Source: Dillenia suffruticosa
Lineage: Eukaryota > Streptophyta > Magnoliopsida > Dilleniales > Dilleniaceae
Length of the DNA: 64,000 nt
Direction: 5' to 3'
NCBI GenBank assembly: GCA_033439265.1
Contig: JAVTVX010000001.1
Span: 17,192,608-17,256,607 of the forward strand
Positions within the stretch are counted from its first letter, which is position 1; every line of letters starts with the position of its first letter. The notes under the pieces were generated by a model. That model saw nothing but the letters and a program-made list of their open reading frames with translations, was not told where the DNA came from and did not search any database. Positions 36,401 to 47,719 of the stretch are shown piece after piece. The position numbers and the translations under genes were made by a program.

Positions 36401-37726
36401 GCCTGTTGGGCAGGGTTTAGTGAGGGTGAATATTTCTCTCAAAATTACTTCACCATCTATGATTTTTGGGAATTCCTTCACAGACCTAGGATTAGTTAAC
36501 ATAATGCAGGTGAGACATTTGGATTCCATTCTTATTTTGGTTTGTGGAAGGATTCCCCCCCCCCCCCAAACAAAAAAAAAAATCAGCTCAAATTTGCTTC
36601 TGGTGATAGTGTACCACTTAGCATTTCCATCCATGTGCCGTGGGAGCAAGGATGGCAATGGGTGAGGGATGGGAGACCTTTTAACTCCCCATAACTGTGC
36701 CCTCCCCCGCCCCCAGGCGGGCAAAAATCACCACACCCTATGGGTTCAACTGATCTTCCATCCTCACTTTCTGTGGTATTTACGGTACCCGCAAGGATCC
36801 CCACACTATTCAAGACTCAAAATCTTAAAAGGTAAAATTTGAATTTCCAACACAAGTTCATAAAAAATGGGTCAATATTCACTCAATTCAACATGATAAA
36901 CATACAAATTACTTAACCACCCACAAATTAATAAGGAAACGACTTAAACATGAATTAAAATTTAAACACCATGTGATCACTTCATCATCAAACTTTCTGG
37001 TATCTCTTCTAAACAACCTTTTGATTTAGTTGTTAATTGTATTTACATATCCAGAACATCCATATCTTCATTAATTGTGCTACATGAAGGTTTTGATTTA
37101 GAAACTCTTGAAGTATAGTTGAAATTTGCTAGTGAGAAGATTCAGAGGTAAAGTGGGGACCGACAACGTCAGAATATTGAGATTCTTATATTTAACTGAG
37201 GAAGAAAGGATGGGATTGGATTAGATGAAAATGGAATGAAAATTAGGTTTGGGTTTCTATCTTAATTCAAATTAAATTACTAAAATAACATTTATATAAA
37301 ACATATACTGTGACGGGGAGCACTTCTCACTCCCTATTCCCGCATCCCTTGCTGGAAAATTCCCCTCCTCCCTGCCCCTGGCAGGTAAAAAATCTCCCTC
37401 ATTCTCACCCTCATATGGGCAGATCCCTGCGGGTACCCGCCTATGTGTGGATAATTGTGATCCCTATGTTGGAGTCTCAGACAAGGGTTCTCCACCATAG
37501 GCATGGAGGAATGACACAGTTTGAAATTAATGTGTGATCTATAACACTTTCTCTGTTCTCAACCATATGTTACTTGTTTGCATGCAAGGGAGTGCATTCA
37601 AGGACCGGGAGTTACCTTAATATGCTTGATCATATTAACTTTCACAACATATCTGCATATTTGCAAGTCATTAATACATTAGCATCTGAATTGTGCAGGA
37701 TCCTGAGATACTTCATGCGCAATTGA
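33478..37726 (+). CDS. BET12: BET1-like Qc-SNARE (BET12/BS14b type)
   Basis: A SNARE for ER-Golgi and intra-Golgi vesicle fusion. Six coding exons were joined from splice sites: 33478-33491, 34608-34764, 35670-35726, 35817-35876, 35962-36047 and 37699-37726, giving 133 residues. Key segments are the N-terminus MHLRREKN, RASSSYSHEIDERDNDKAL, the SNARE helix LQDRVLFLKRLTGDIHEEVE continuing through FLDRMGNNMD, then GILSGTVDRFK, a single C-terminal membrane anchor at about residues 108-124, and the tail RILRYFMRN. The length and the tail after the anchor fit Arabidopsis BET12 better than BET11 (recalled). Splitting is unusual: only 14 coding bases in the first exon and 28 in the last, which follows a 1.65-kb intron that contains a hAT-like element. 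If the last intron were retained, translation would run on into intron sequence. Confidence 0.9.
36647..37467. mobile_element. non-autonomous hAT-like element inside SNARE intron
   Basis: The left end CAAGGATGGCAAT and the right end ATTGTGATCCCTA are imperfect inverted repeats of the type seen in many plant hAT derivatives. Both ends are followed inward by G/C-rich text (cccgcccccaggcgggc; ccctgcgggtacccgc). Flanks GTGGGAGC and GTTGGAGT agree at 6 of 8 bases, a possible eroded 8-bp duplication. No transposase frame remains. Confidence 0.5.
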
Positions 37727-39300
37727 TCTGAGTCACTTCAAAGAATGAATGTTAAGCCAAGAAATCACATATACGGAATTGTGAAGATGCAGAAAGGGAT
37801 TGATTTGATGGGCACGAGAAGACTGCAAGCCAAAAAAGATACTAGTCATGGCTGAATATATGTTTGGGGATGTTTCTATGTGGTCCATACATTTCATTGT
37901 TGATGCAGTCTTCTCCTGCAGTGTAACTAGTTGAAAAGAAGTGTAAAGACCAAGTGTACAGAATTTTGTTTATTGATCTATTTGTCCAAAAATTTACACC
38001 TTGGCCAGAAACGAGAACCCAACTTTTGTCCAGCCCCAACATATAGTGTTTTGGAAATGGAAGAATTTAGAATTCATTTCCCATTTGTGTATGCATTTAG
38101 CAATTGCGTAGGCACTGCTGGCCTTTCGGCTGAGTGGTACGAGGACTTTTGGCCCGTGGTACAAGAGACTTATCCTTCACTACCCTTGATCCCTCTCTCC
38201 TCTTGTGAAAGACATTATTACTCTTCTGGTCGACCAAAAAGCAAGCCTAACCCTATTCATTTTTGTTTTTCCTTTATGATTGGATTGCTATAGTTTTCAT
38301 TCAGAATAGAATATTAGATCCAAGCTCATGAAATGGAATGTGTTAGTGAGTAGCAGCAGGGGTTTAACAACTTTTCTATTGGAATTAGACATTCACTAAA
38401 CTCGAAACAAAACCTTGTAAGTTAAATCAGAGTCATGGAGATAGTTTCACTTAAGTTTTGAAATTGAAATTTTAAAAAATTCCTAGCATTTTGAATTTAG
38501 AACTAATCATAAAATAACCATAAAAAATTATGGAAACCATAAAGAAAAATCATAGAAAGCCGCAAAAAATCTGTACAAAAATCGTAAAATATCAAAACTA
38601 AATCGAAATGAACAAGAACTAAATTTGAATCGATGACTCTCTGTTTTTTTTTTTTTTTTTTTGGTGAGAACTCTCTGATCATAATTGAATCTGAAGTGTC
38701 TTGTTCTAGAACTAGAACCATAATACCATTCCAAGTCTTTTTCCTTGCTAACCACAATTGTCTAATTTGGTTCAAGCTAGGTTCTAAACCACGAGCATGT
38801 CAAAATTTGAATAAGATCTCGTCATGATATTTTCATAATTAAAAAAGGAGACGTTTTGATGTATTTGGGTTGGCTTCGGTTAACCCAAATTTTAACTTGT
38901 GTCTAAGTTGGCCCTAATCCTGACAGGGTAATCAAGGGTTAGCCTGATTAAATTTTAGGGTACAAATAATAAGTCAATTTAAATAGTAGATTGATCGAAC
39001 TCTACGTGTGATACAAAAGCATTGTTTGAAAAAAAAAAAATTAACTTAACTCAATTCACCTATAATTTAATTTATTTTAATTATAATAATTTTTAATAAA
39101 ATATAGAATTAAAAAAAAAAATTCTTTCATAATAAATTTTAATCATTATTATATCAATAATTTTTAACACAACAAAAGTTTAGTGGTGAATGAATGTGAT
39201 TAATCTATAGAAGATTTAGTACTTATCCCAAAATTTTTCACTAATTAATCAAAAAATATATATAATTAAAAAAGAAAAAGAAAAACATTACAAACGTGAA
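37727..39300. other. SNARE 3' UTR and intergenic region
   Basis: The first several hundred bases are probably 3' UTR of the SNARE gene. A 120-residue frame at 37931-38293 shows no family motif. Around 38510-38610 short degenerate repeats of aaaaatcat occur, and a run of about 20 T lies near 38645. Nothing else is supported. Confidence 0.5.
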
Positions 39301-40664
39301 AATATAAAATATTCAACCATATGAAAATCCGTAAAATTTGGCCTTAATTACGATTGAGAAAGCCGGTGTGGGCCAGCGAGCAAACGCCTGGAAGAGAGAA
39401 GCCAAATGTGATCGTGAAGAGCTCCCTCTCTCTCTCTCTCTCTCTTCGTCTACACTTTGCACAATCTCCTATTTGGAATTAAAAACCCTAATAAGGTTAG
39501 ACCCAAAATTCTTTCTGCGAAGATCGATCTACAACTATGATCTGTTGGGGACCGGTTTGATTGATCTACCGTTGGCGACATCGACTTTGTAATTGTTTGC
39601 TTCTCTCTCTCAGCATCTGATGTTCGCTTTTGTTCAGGTACACACACACACACACACACTCTCTCTCTCTCCCATTAATTGCAGATCTCTTTGCAATTGG
39701 GTGCTAATATGTTCTTTATCATTTAAGAGTCATTTGTAGCACACTCCATGCTCATTTTTTTTCAGGCTTGATTTTCTACTAGGAGTGTTATTATCTTAGG
39801 GTACAATTTGGCTTGCTAACATTATTAATTGAAGGAACATTTGTAGCAGAAACGCTTACATTAGTAGTTATCTCACTTTGAAGACCAATGCCAGCGTTTA
39901 ACAATCTTTGAAATCCCTTTTCTCTTTCTTTGGAAGTGTAATAGACTATGTTGCTCAACAGCTAAGTGAGACGACGATCATGTCCTTTAGACGCGACATG
40001 ATACCACTCTTTTACACACGACAGTATGGGATTTTTTGTTTTTTGTTTTTTTTTAAGATTTATTTATTTATTTTTTAAATGTTGTGTCTATGTTGTGCCA
40101 TGTTGTATGTTCGTGCTATAGAGAGTTAAGTTATGCAGGTAACTATTTTGATTGATTTCTAGCCTTAATGTTGTATCTCCAATTAAAAATCGATTCATTT
40201 GTTGTGCATATATTGACCTAAAAGGGAAAGGGTTTTGTCAATTGAATTTAGTTGAGAATTGGTTCCTCGTGAGGGAAGTATGTATAATGATTCTGAAAAA
40301 TAATGATTTCGAAAGTGGGTCTGTCTTTCTTTGAGTTATTTGGATCATTTAAGCATCAGTAATGATAATTCCACCCCCCCCTCCGCGGCACAAAGGATTA
40401 CGAATTCCAAACTTATGTTTCTGTGCGATCTAGCTTTGCAAATACTACTCTTTTTGTGTCTTTATGGCTTGGAATTATCAAAAGTAAATTGCTTGTCAAA
40501 GAGCCATTGTGGGCTTCATGTTGCAAAATCTCCATATATCAGCTCTAGTTTGATCGAGTGAGTCTTAGTTCAGTTTTCTCTTATATACCCCATCAAACCA
40601 TGTTGTTGCTAGGATAGGTGAATGTTACAGTTATTCCCATCCACTAATATGCTATCATCTGCAG
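39301..40664 (+). promoter_or_regulatory. leader and 5' UTR intron of the GDP-sugar transporter gene
   Basis: A TATA-like aatataaaat lies at 39301-39310. A leader exon with a (CT)n run (39427-39445) ends at 39637 (tgttcag before gtacacac). The intron 39638-40664 ends in tctgcag, placing the ATG at the first base of the next exon. A (CA)n then (CT)n run (39641-39672) begins right after the donor. Confidence 0.6.
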
Positions 40665-41777
40665 ATGTCTAGAGATGTGGAAAATCAAAAAGTTAATAAG
40701 CAGCATGAAGTTCAGGTTGCCAGTTCTGCACCAACTGAAATTCAGGAAACGTTGTATACTAGGATACTCCAGCAAGTGTCAGTATATGGTATAGCTGCTG
40801 GGTATTGCATTTCAGCATCTCTATTGTCCATCATAAATAAATGGGCTGTGATGAAATTTCCCTACCCTGGTGCTCTAACTGCTCTGCAGTATTTCACAAG
40901 TGCAGCTGGAGTCGTCATTTTTGGCTGGTTTAAACTCATTGAGCATGATCGGCTTGATATTCTGACTCTCTGGCGTTTCCTACCTGCAGCAATTATATTC
41001 TATCTGTCTCTGTTCACCAACAGCGAGCTTCTATTGCATGCCAATGTTGACACATTTATTGTCTTCCGTTCTGCGGTTCCGATTTTTGTTGCCATAGGTG
41101 AGACCCTCTTTCTGCATCAGCCATGGCCATCAATGAAGACATGGCTATCACTTGCTACTATATTTGGAGGCAGTGTTCTTTATGTTCTTACGGATTATCA
41201 ATTCACTATTGTGGCTTATACTTGGGCCGTGGCATACCTTGTAAGCATGACCATAGACTTTGTTTACATAAAGCATATCGTGATGACCATTGGCTTGAAC
41301 ACTTGGGGTCTTGTGCTGTACAATAATCTCGAGGCTCTCCTGTTGTTTCCACTGGAGCTGCTTATTATGGGGGAATTGAAGAAGATAAAGCATGATATCT
41401 CCGACGAGTCAGAATGTTATTCTTTTCAAGTTGTCTTTCCTGTTGGCTTGTCATGCTTGTTTGGTTTATCAATTTCATTCTTCGGATTTTCCTGTCGAAG
41501 GGCGATATCTGCAACAGGATTTACAGTTCTAGGAATTGTGAACAAGCTGTTGACAATAGTGATCAATTTGGTTATTTGGGACAAGCATTCAACCTTTATC
41601 GGGACGGTGGGTCTTTTGATTTGCATGATAGGTGGAGTGATGTACCAGCAGTCTACAAGCAAGCCCAAGGATACGAAACAAGTTAAAGCTCCTGAAAGAG
41701 AAGAGGAAGAACAGAAGCTGCTTGAAATGCAGAGCAATAGTGGTTGCAAGGAAGTTGATGGTTCAGGAGAGAAATGA
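40665..41777 (+). CDS. GGLT1: Golgi GDP-sugar transporter, GONST3/GGLT1 type
   Basis: A 370-residue multi-pass protein of the NST/TPT (drug/metabolite transporter) superfamily with about ten hydrophobic segments and both ends hydrophilic. Recognisable parts are ISASLLSIINKWAVMKFPYP at the first membrane segment, LLLHANVDTFIVFRSAVPIF, MTIGLNTWGLVLYNNLEALL, and the GXVNK nucleotide-binding motif (GIVNK) at residues 290-294, the GDP-sugar form of the GALNK motif. The long, highly acidic/basic tail (REEEEQKLLEMQ) also fits Arabidopsis GONST3, renamed GGLT1 for import of GDP-L-galactose into the Golgi for rhamnogalacturonan II side chains. The coding part is one exon behind a leader intron, and the start is the first ATG of that exon. 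GFT1/GONST4 is the nearest alternative but matches less well. Confidence 0.92.
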   Translation: MSRDVENQKVNKQHEVQVASSAPTEIQETLYTRILQQVSVYGIAAGYCISASLLSIINKWAVMKFPYPGALTALQYFTSAAGVVIFGWFKLIEHDRLDILTLWRFLPAAIIFYLSLFTNSELLLHANVDTFIVFRSAVPIFVAIGETLFLHQPWPSMKTWLSLATIFGGSVLYVLTDYQFTIVAYTWAVAYLVSMTIDFVYIKHIVMTIGLNTWGLVLYNNLEALLLFPLELLIMGELKKIKHDISDESECYSFQVVFPVGLSCLFGLSISFFGFSCRRAISATGFTVLGIVNKLLTIVINLVIWDKHSTFIGTVGLLICMIGGVMYQQSTSKPKDTKQVKAPEREEEEQKLLEMQSNSGCKEVDGSGEK

Positions 41778-43608
41778 GGATCCATCTTAGAAGAGAAATA
41801 ATTGATTCTTATCCTATTGTCTTAGCACTCCCCGGCCATGGTCTGCATGTTGGTGAAAAATGTGGTGGCCAATTCTTGTCCTGGGTGACCTTGAAAAGCA
41901 GATTTGAGGAGGAAAAAAAAAAAAAAATTTACACTGAAACTTGGACCCGGTCAGTGAATGAAATTAATTACTGAGCCTGTACATATCTGTTTTTATCTTG
42001 TTTGTTGCAAGTACTTTTATGTGATTGAATTCTATGTCCTATTCATTCAATTCTGATATAGGTAATATTGTAGCATTTTTTGTCTGTAAACTTCACTAAG
42101 ACACCTAATACATAGAGTCCCTGCAGAATGTCTGATGTACTGATGCCTGACTTGTATGAAACAAATGCGAATTTGGTAAAATTCAATCTAGTATTGCCTA
42201 TCAGTAGCAAAATGCTTGTGGAATCCGAGTGAATGGACATTAAAGAGGCCTTTGTTTAGTTTTTTCTTACTTTTCCTTGTTTTAGCCTTCAAGCCGTCTT
42301 TTTGCTTTTGTTCTCATTTTCATTGTCATGTTTGCTTTTCTTATTGTTTTTGATTATTTGATGTTCCTAGATTACATAGTGTCAGAAGATACACATGTTT
42401 ATGTTAGTCTATGCGTCTCGTCTCCTCTTATCTATCTCCTCTTCTCAGTTTCCCCACTCCTCTTGTCTGTGTTTGTCCAAGACTAAATGAACCTGGTATT
42501 AGTTCATTTTTGCTTGGGAAGGATTCAAAGTTGGCATTCTTCTTCCCATTTTTTATCTAATATAATTTTATTTTTATTTATTTTTATTTATTTATTTATT
42601 TATTTTAAGTAGTTTGCAGTAAGACTTCGTGCCCGTTTGACAGGGCTTTTTTTCAGCTTATCTTCTTCTTTTAAGGGGAAACCCCACCAAACAATTTGTT
42701 TTAGAAGCTCTTAAATAAAAAGGGAGCTTTTTTTTTTTTTTTAATGAAGAAAAACAAAAAAAAAGCAAAAGCTCCTAAGAGAAGCTTTTGCTTCTTCTTT
42801 TAAAAACATGCCAACTTTTTAGGAAATATGTTTCATTTTATTCTATTTATATCCTCACTTGAAAGATATGAAATTTCAAATATATTTATATCATAAATTT
42901 ATTTACCTTTATATCATCTCTTTCTCTTTCTCTTTAACTTTTAACTTTATTTCAAAAGTCATGAAATCAGTCTATTTTTAAAAATATAAATACCAAACAA
43001 CTTTTAACTTAATTTTAAAAGTTATTAATTTTTGTTTCACCTTATAAGGAGAAGAAAAACAAAAAAAAAAAAAAACCCTACCAAACAGACACATCTTATA
43101 AACATGGTCATATTCCAAACTTTGTTGAAAAGCTTACTGTGCTAGAGTTGCAAGGTATAGTATTTACCTATTCAGATTGAAGGATTATGTGTTTGTGAGA
43201 TCAAGATCTGTGTGGCAAGTGTAGCATAGATGTGTGACTTTCTGAAAAATTGAAATTAACTGAGGCTGCAAGAAATCTAGGGTTTTAATTGAAATTGTAC
43301 AATTTATTCTTAATTAACTTTGCTCTCTATGCTAAATATTCTCTTCGAACCATCTAATGATCTGTAAGACATATATCCTCATGTTAAAATTCACCTATTA
43401 GTGCCTGAGGGTACTCTAGCCCCCCGTAGATTTAGGATTTAAACTTTAATAGTGGTATTAGGAAGGTTTTGATCCCGCACATATGATTTGTCTAGTGTGT
43501 AACAGAGTATTGCATGTGCTTCATAAGTTCATCGGTATATGCTTGAGGATTTTAGATTGTGATTGAGGTTTTTGCCGTTATAAAGAAAAAAATACATGCA
43601 CACACACG
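41778..43608. other. 3' UTR and intergenic region with a MITE
   Basis: The 3' UTR of the transporter probably covers the first few hundred bases. The MITE at 42629-43092 is listed separately. No coding exon is supported. Confidence 0.6.
42629..43092. mobile_element. MITE family copy 3, best preserved
   Basis: A 464-bp element with no frame and long imperfect terminal inverted repeats. The left end reads gtgcccgtttgacagggc, then ttcttcttttaagg. The right end inverted reads gtgtctgtttggtagggt, then ttcttctccttataagg. AT-rich inside. The gtgcctgtttggtaggg type of end is common in plant hAT-like MITEs. No convincing target duplication was seen. Confidence 0.7.
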
Positions 43609-45329
43609 GTGTCATGACCCCAGCATGTGGGGTGCGACCCCGGGGGCCATGGCATGTGGGCGCACGCATGGCGGAGTGTAGATTAGGCAGGGCCACGACC
43701 CTTGGGCCATGGTTCGCGGGCACATGCAAGGCGTAAACCAAACAGGTGTCAACATTGGGGTGTTGGAGGCTTGGTATAGATCTTGGGGAATCAAGAACAC
43801 AGAGATGGAAGCTGTGGGTATGCAGAGGACAAGCAAAGACATTGAGTGTACATGGGAGAAAAGTATGCACAGCAGTTACCGATGGTTGTGGTTACCAGAG
43901 GTTTATCGGGGTAGTTACGACGATGGTTACAAGTGGAAGGGGCGCGTGTGGAGCGCAACCCTAAGAGCAATGGCATGCGGGCACACAGCATGGCATGGGC
44001 CAAACAGGTGAGTCAATGTTTGGATTACGCTTGGCACAGATCTTGGTGACTCAAAAGCACACAGATGGGAACTTTGTAAACGTAGGGAGCAAGCATAGAC
44101 ACATTAGAAGAACATAGGGAAACGTGCGCGTGGCGGTTACTTGTAGTTATTGGCGGTTACCAAGTGGTGATTACCATTTAGGCGGATACCGTCACAATGC
44201 ATAGGTTGGTGACATGTGGTGCGTGTGCAAGGGAGCATGGGTGAAGCATGCGCACCGCGGTTAACTAGTGGCAGTTACCATGGGCTGACACCAACACGAT
44301 GCATAGGTGGGTGGCATATGTGGTGTGCACGCAAGGGAGCGTGACACGCAAGTGCATGGTGAAGCTTGCGCATGACGGTTACCAAGTGGCAGTTACCAAG
44401 TAACGATTACCGACAGTTATGAATGGTTGGTACCAAGGGGTCCTAGACGGTGCACGGAGTGGTGGCATGATGCTAGGGTTTGGCAGTGGGGCCTTTGGCG
44501 CGCATGGACAAGACATGGCATGAAGAAGAGCGGTTTCCAAGGAAAGCAACGTTAGTTTGGACCCAAATGTGCAGCATGCTAATTTGTCGGAGTTAGGACA
44601 ACACGTGAGGGTGGACAAGTGTTGGCATGTCTCGGCAAGGACGATTGGTGCTTGAGCAGGATTTGAAGAAGGTGGTTATCCTGATTTGGTGTATCTAGAG
44701 ACTACCATTCTGACAAAGGTAGGGAGACTCAAATGTTCAGGGAAGTCCAAGACAGGTGGCTTGCTGAGGAGCAACCACGAGCACACTTAGTAGGGTGGCA
44801 ACATGCAAGGGGAGCAACGAGTCTTAAGTCTCTAAGATTTAAGTTCTAGGCGGTTGGGATGTAACTACAAGAAATTGTCCCACGCAGTTGGGGATGTTAA
44901 CTGCTGGATAGGATGCCTATATAAAGGTAGCGTTGGGGTCTTTCAAATGGGAGATCAATCACAGTGGAATCTGAGAGAGATCACCTAGAAGACGGTAGGC
45001 AGTCAAACTAGTGTAGGCATTTCACTGAGTGGGGCAGTTCTTAACGTCCACGAATTGTATCCTGGGTGAGGTGAGGGTTTCTCATACAAATGGCATTTTG
45101 TTTACGCGACTGTACTTAGTCGATTCCGTAGGTTTGGTATAGGAGGAGCGCCGGAGCTAGTCGGTGCTTGTCTGTGATCACGGTAGAGTTTTGAGTGAAG
45201 AAAATTCTCCTATGACGCGCGGCCTTTGAATGGGCTCAGAATTCTCTATTTTGCTCTAAGAATCCAAAACCATCGAATCTGTTTTATCATTCTTTAATTA
45301 GTCGGATGAAAAATTGTTTGTGACCGACA
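43609..45329 (+). mobile_element. probable solo or truncated LTR, GC-rich, with nested tandem repeats
   Basis: It stands out in base content from its AT-rich surroundings. It opens with TGTCATGACCC and closes with GTGACCGACA, ends typical of plant Gypsy LTRs. A TATA-like cctatataaagg lies at 44910-44921, about 410 bp before the proposed 3' end, as expected for U3/R/U5. Inside, the block with accaaacaggtg and the following agatcttgg text is duplicated about 265 bp apart (43690-43880 versus 43955-44145). A shorter unit ending in ggcagttaccaag repeats near 44190-44400. No frame, matching second LTR or target duplication was found. Confidence 0.5.
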
Positions 45330-45702
45330 GTCAGCTAATCATGCCGGATCACTTAAAACATCTTGTGGGACTCAAGATGCTAGGGTTATTTTTCAATCTG
45401 ATCCATGGGGGCATAAGGGGAACACCGCCCTAATACCCACAAAAAAAGAATCAGCTCTCATGGTGTTTTGCCCATCATCCTTAATTCTTTATGAATGGGC
45501 CGTCTCAGTGTCAATGCGAGAGCAATTGTGGTCTGGTTCCATTGATTTTGGCACATGTTCTTATGCAGCCAACACTAATGAACATCATATTTGAGTGTAG
45601 CCTGAACTTACTGGTGTGATTGTAATCAATGATGTCTACCACAGGGAAAGAAATCTGAAGACCCAGAAGGAAAAAGGAAAGTAAGTTGACATTTATACCA
45701 GA

Positions 45703-45736
<34 letters not shown>

Positions 45737-45879
45737 TATCTATCTAAACTTCGAATACGTTAAAAATCAAAAACTTTGATGCAACAAAAGGTTATGCTAA
45801 AACTTAATGTAAACTAGCTAACTGCTGAATTCATAACAAAGGGCAGCCGTTCTCATGTACCACCAAAACTAATGGCCAG
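45330..45879. other. short spacer with (CT)n repeat
   Basis: Unassigned sequence that may include residual internal retrotransposon DNA just after the proposed LTR. It contains a (CT)n run at 45707-45733. Confidence 0.4.
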
Positions 45880-46079
45880 TGACCCAACGTCTGATAGTTC
45901 AGTTAGTTCGGCGACTGACGTCCCTTAATAATGATCGGGAGTTCGATTCCCCTATGGGAACGGAAAAATCAACGCCAAGAGATCTGTCCTTTAATTGGGC
46001 CCTGCAAGCAGTCGATCCAAATTAATCGGGGTGAAATCACTGATATTGGGTTAGTAACCTAGTCATGATAAAAAAAAAA
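45880..46079 (+). mobile_element. tRNA-derived SINE, type I, full length
   Basis: The head has an A-box-like tagttcagttagttcgg and a clear B-box gggagttcgattcccc. The body has gatctgtcctttaattgggc, gcagtcgatccaaattaatc and gatattgggttagtaacc, ending catgat plus an A run. AAAACTAATGGCCAG flanks both sides (about 45865-45879 and 46079-46093). This is the clearest pol III-type head among the copies. Confidence 0.88.
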
Positions 46080-46093
46080 AAACTAATGGCCAG

Positions 46094-46818
46094 TGATGAT
46101 ACCGGCCCATCATCATATAGCTCATGATTATTAAAGCCCAAATTTCATTAGGCCTATTAAGGCAATAACCTAGCCCATGGAAAGCCGATCTATCTCTTGG
46201 CCACCGGATGGATCCTTCAACCTTTAGGCCTTCCGATCTTTTGGTTTCCAGAAACAATTCCTATTATGTGATGGATCTAAATCTTAATTACATGATAAAG
46301 AAAGAAATTTTGGCTAAATTTAAATCTCTCTTAATCTAATACGAATTTACCGTGATCTCTCCCGATTATGAAACAAATCTTTTGAGAGCAGAAACTTTCT
46401 TGTTCTTCACGACAACAACTGAAAATTTTATATTCCAGAGAATTTTGAATCTACAGAAAGTTTATGACAACGATTTCACCAGTCTCTTAGAATCTTATAC
46501 AATTTCTCCACAAGATAATTAAAGGTTTTACCTCCTAAGCACATACGACATTCTCCATACATGCTATATAAATTAAATAGAGACAACCAACCTGTTATGC
46601 ATCTCTCTATACACATTACACATAGAGACTATATAGGGCCCCTAGCTATTTCAGTATTTTCCTCTTTTACTGCTCTTTTTGACTTAAACGTTGGAGTCTT
46701 CTTTGTTGGAGCTACCTCCGGTGGGTTTTTTTGTAGGATTCTTTTCTAAAGACAAGACAACAGATATTGCTCCAATGGTTCCTCACTCAGGTTAGAAGGA
46801 TGATCTACTATTTCAACA
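46094..46818 (+). repeat. 5' LTR of the 46.1-kb element
   Basis: It aligns with 47720-48466 over its length, with many substitutions and small gaps: aaagcccaaatttca, aggcctattaag, cacatacgacattctc, agtttaattgttcttt-like regions and gaagacaaga. It starts TG and ends CA. A TATA-like tgctatataaat lies at about 46562-46573. Confidence 0.8.
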
Positions 46819-47719
46819 TATTGGCACTGTTCCTGGAAATGACTGACTGATAGCAGCATCCTATGCTCATCTCCCCTCACCACCATGCCATCGAGAAGGA
46901 AGAATGGATATAACACCTCTAAGATAACATCCAAGGCTCCTGTAGACTTGCCCCCAATGACGCTCTCGGCTATACAACTGAACACTTTAATTGTTTACCC
47001 ATAGCATCAAGTGGAATCACCCCACGAGGGAGATACCCTACCTCCAACAAGTCAATCTTCAGTGACTCAACCCACAATGACTCAACCTTCAGTGACTCAA
47101 CCTCCAACAGCTTAACCTCTAGTTCGCCCGCCTCTCCCCCTACACGGGCCTCTCCCGATCATGTCCACTGTTCTTAAATAAAGAAATTAGAATCCCGAAT
47201 ATAGGAGATGAGTAAACACCTAGAAGACATTAGTCGTATTTTTCTACAGGAAGCCCCACCTCCTTTTAGGAACTTTGCGCACTCGTGCTAGATTAGACTC
47301 CAAACTCGTGCATGCCTAGAGCCTTCAGTGACATCATGATAGGAGCCAGAGAGTTTGAGAAAACAAGTTGAAAAACTTGTAGCCGCTGCATTCCCTTTAG
47401 ATGCCAAATCCACATAAAGACAAAATCCCCTCAAACTTTAAACATTTTTAATATGTACAGCTCTTTTTCTAACTTTTTAAAATGCAATCACCCAATGAGA
47501 TATATATAGTCGAAGGGTAGAAACGGTATCATCAAAATCTCTTGAAAATTGGAGAAATGTTAAACATTTAATAGACACGTTCCACCTCTAACGCTCCCCC
47601 ATAATGTCTTTTCTGCTTAATCACGACATTTCTTGTCTTTTTGAATTTCCTAATTATTGTATTATTTAATGTACTCCTAATGCCATTTTCTCAAATTGAT
47701 AATAGGAGTGGGGGATAAA

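Noticed and set aside
37931-38293. 120-residue frame downstream of the SNARE gene
   Set aside because: Lies in the likely 3' UTR, has no family motif and no start or splice support. A brief likeness of cctttcggctgag to U2 snRNA did not extend.
43529-44011. Overlapping frames on both strands in the GC-rich LTR
   Set aside because: Open in several phases because of GC-rich repeats; sequences repeat with the tandem units and show no retroelement domain.
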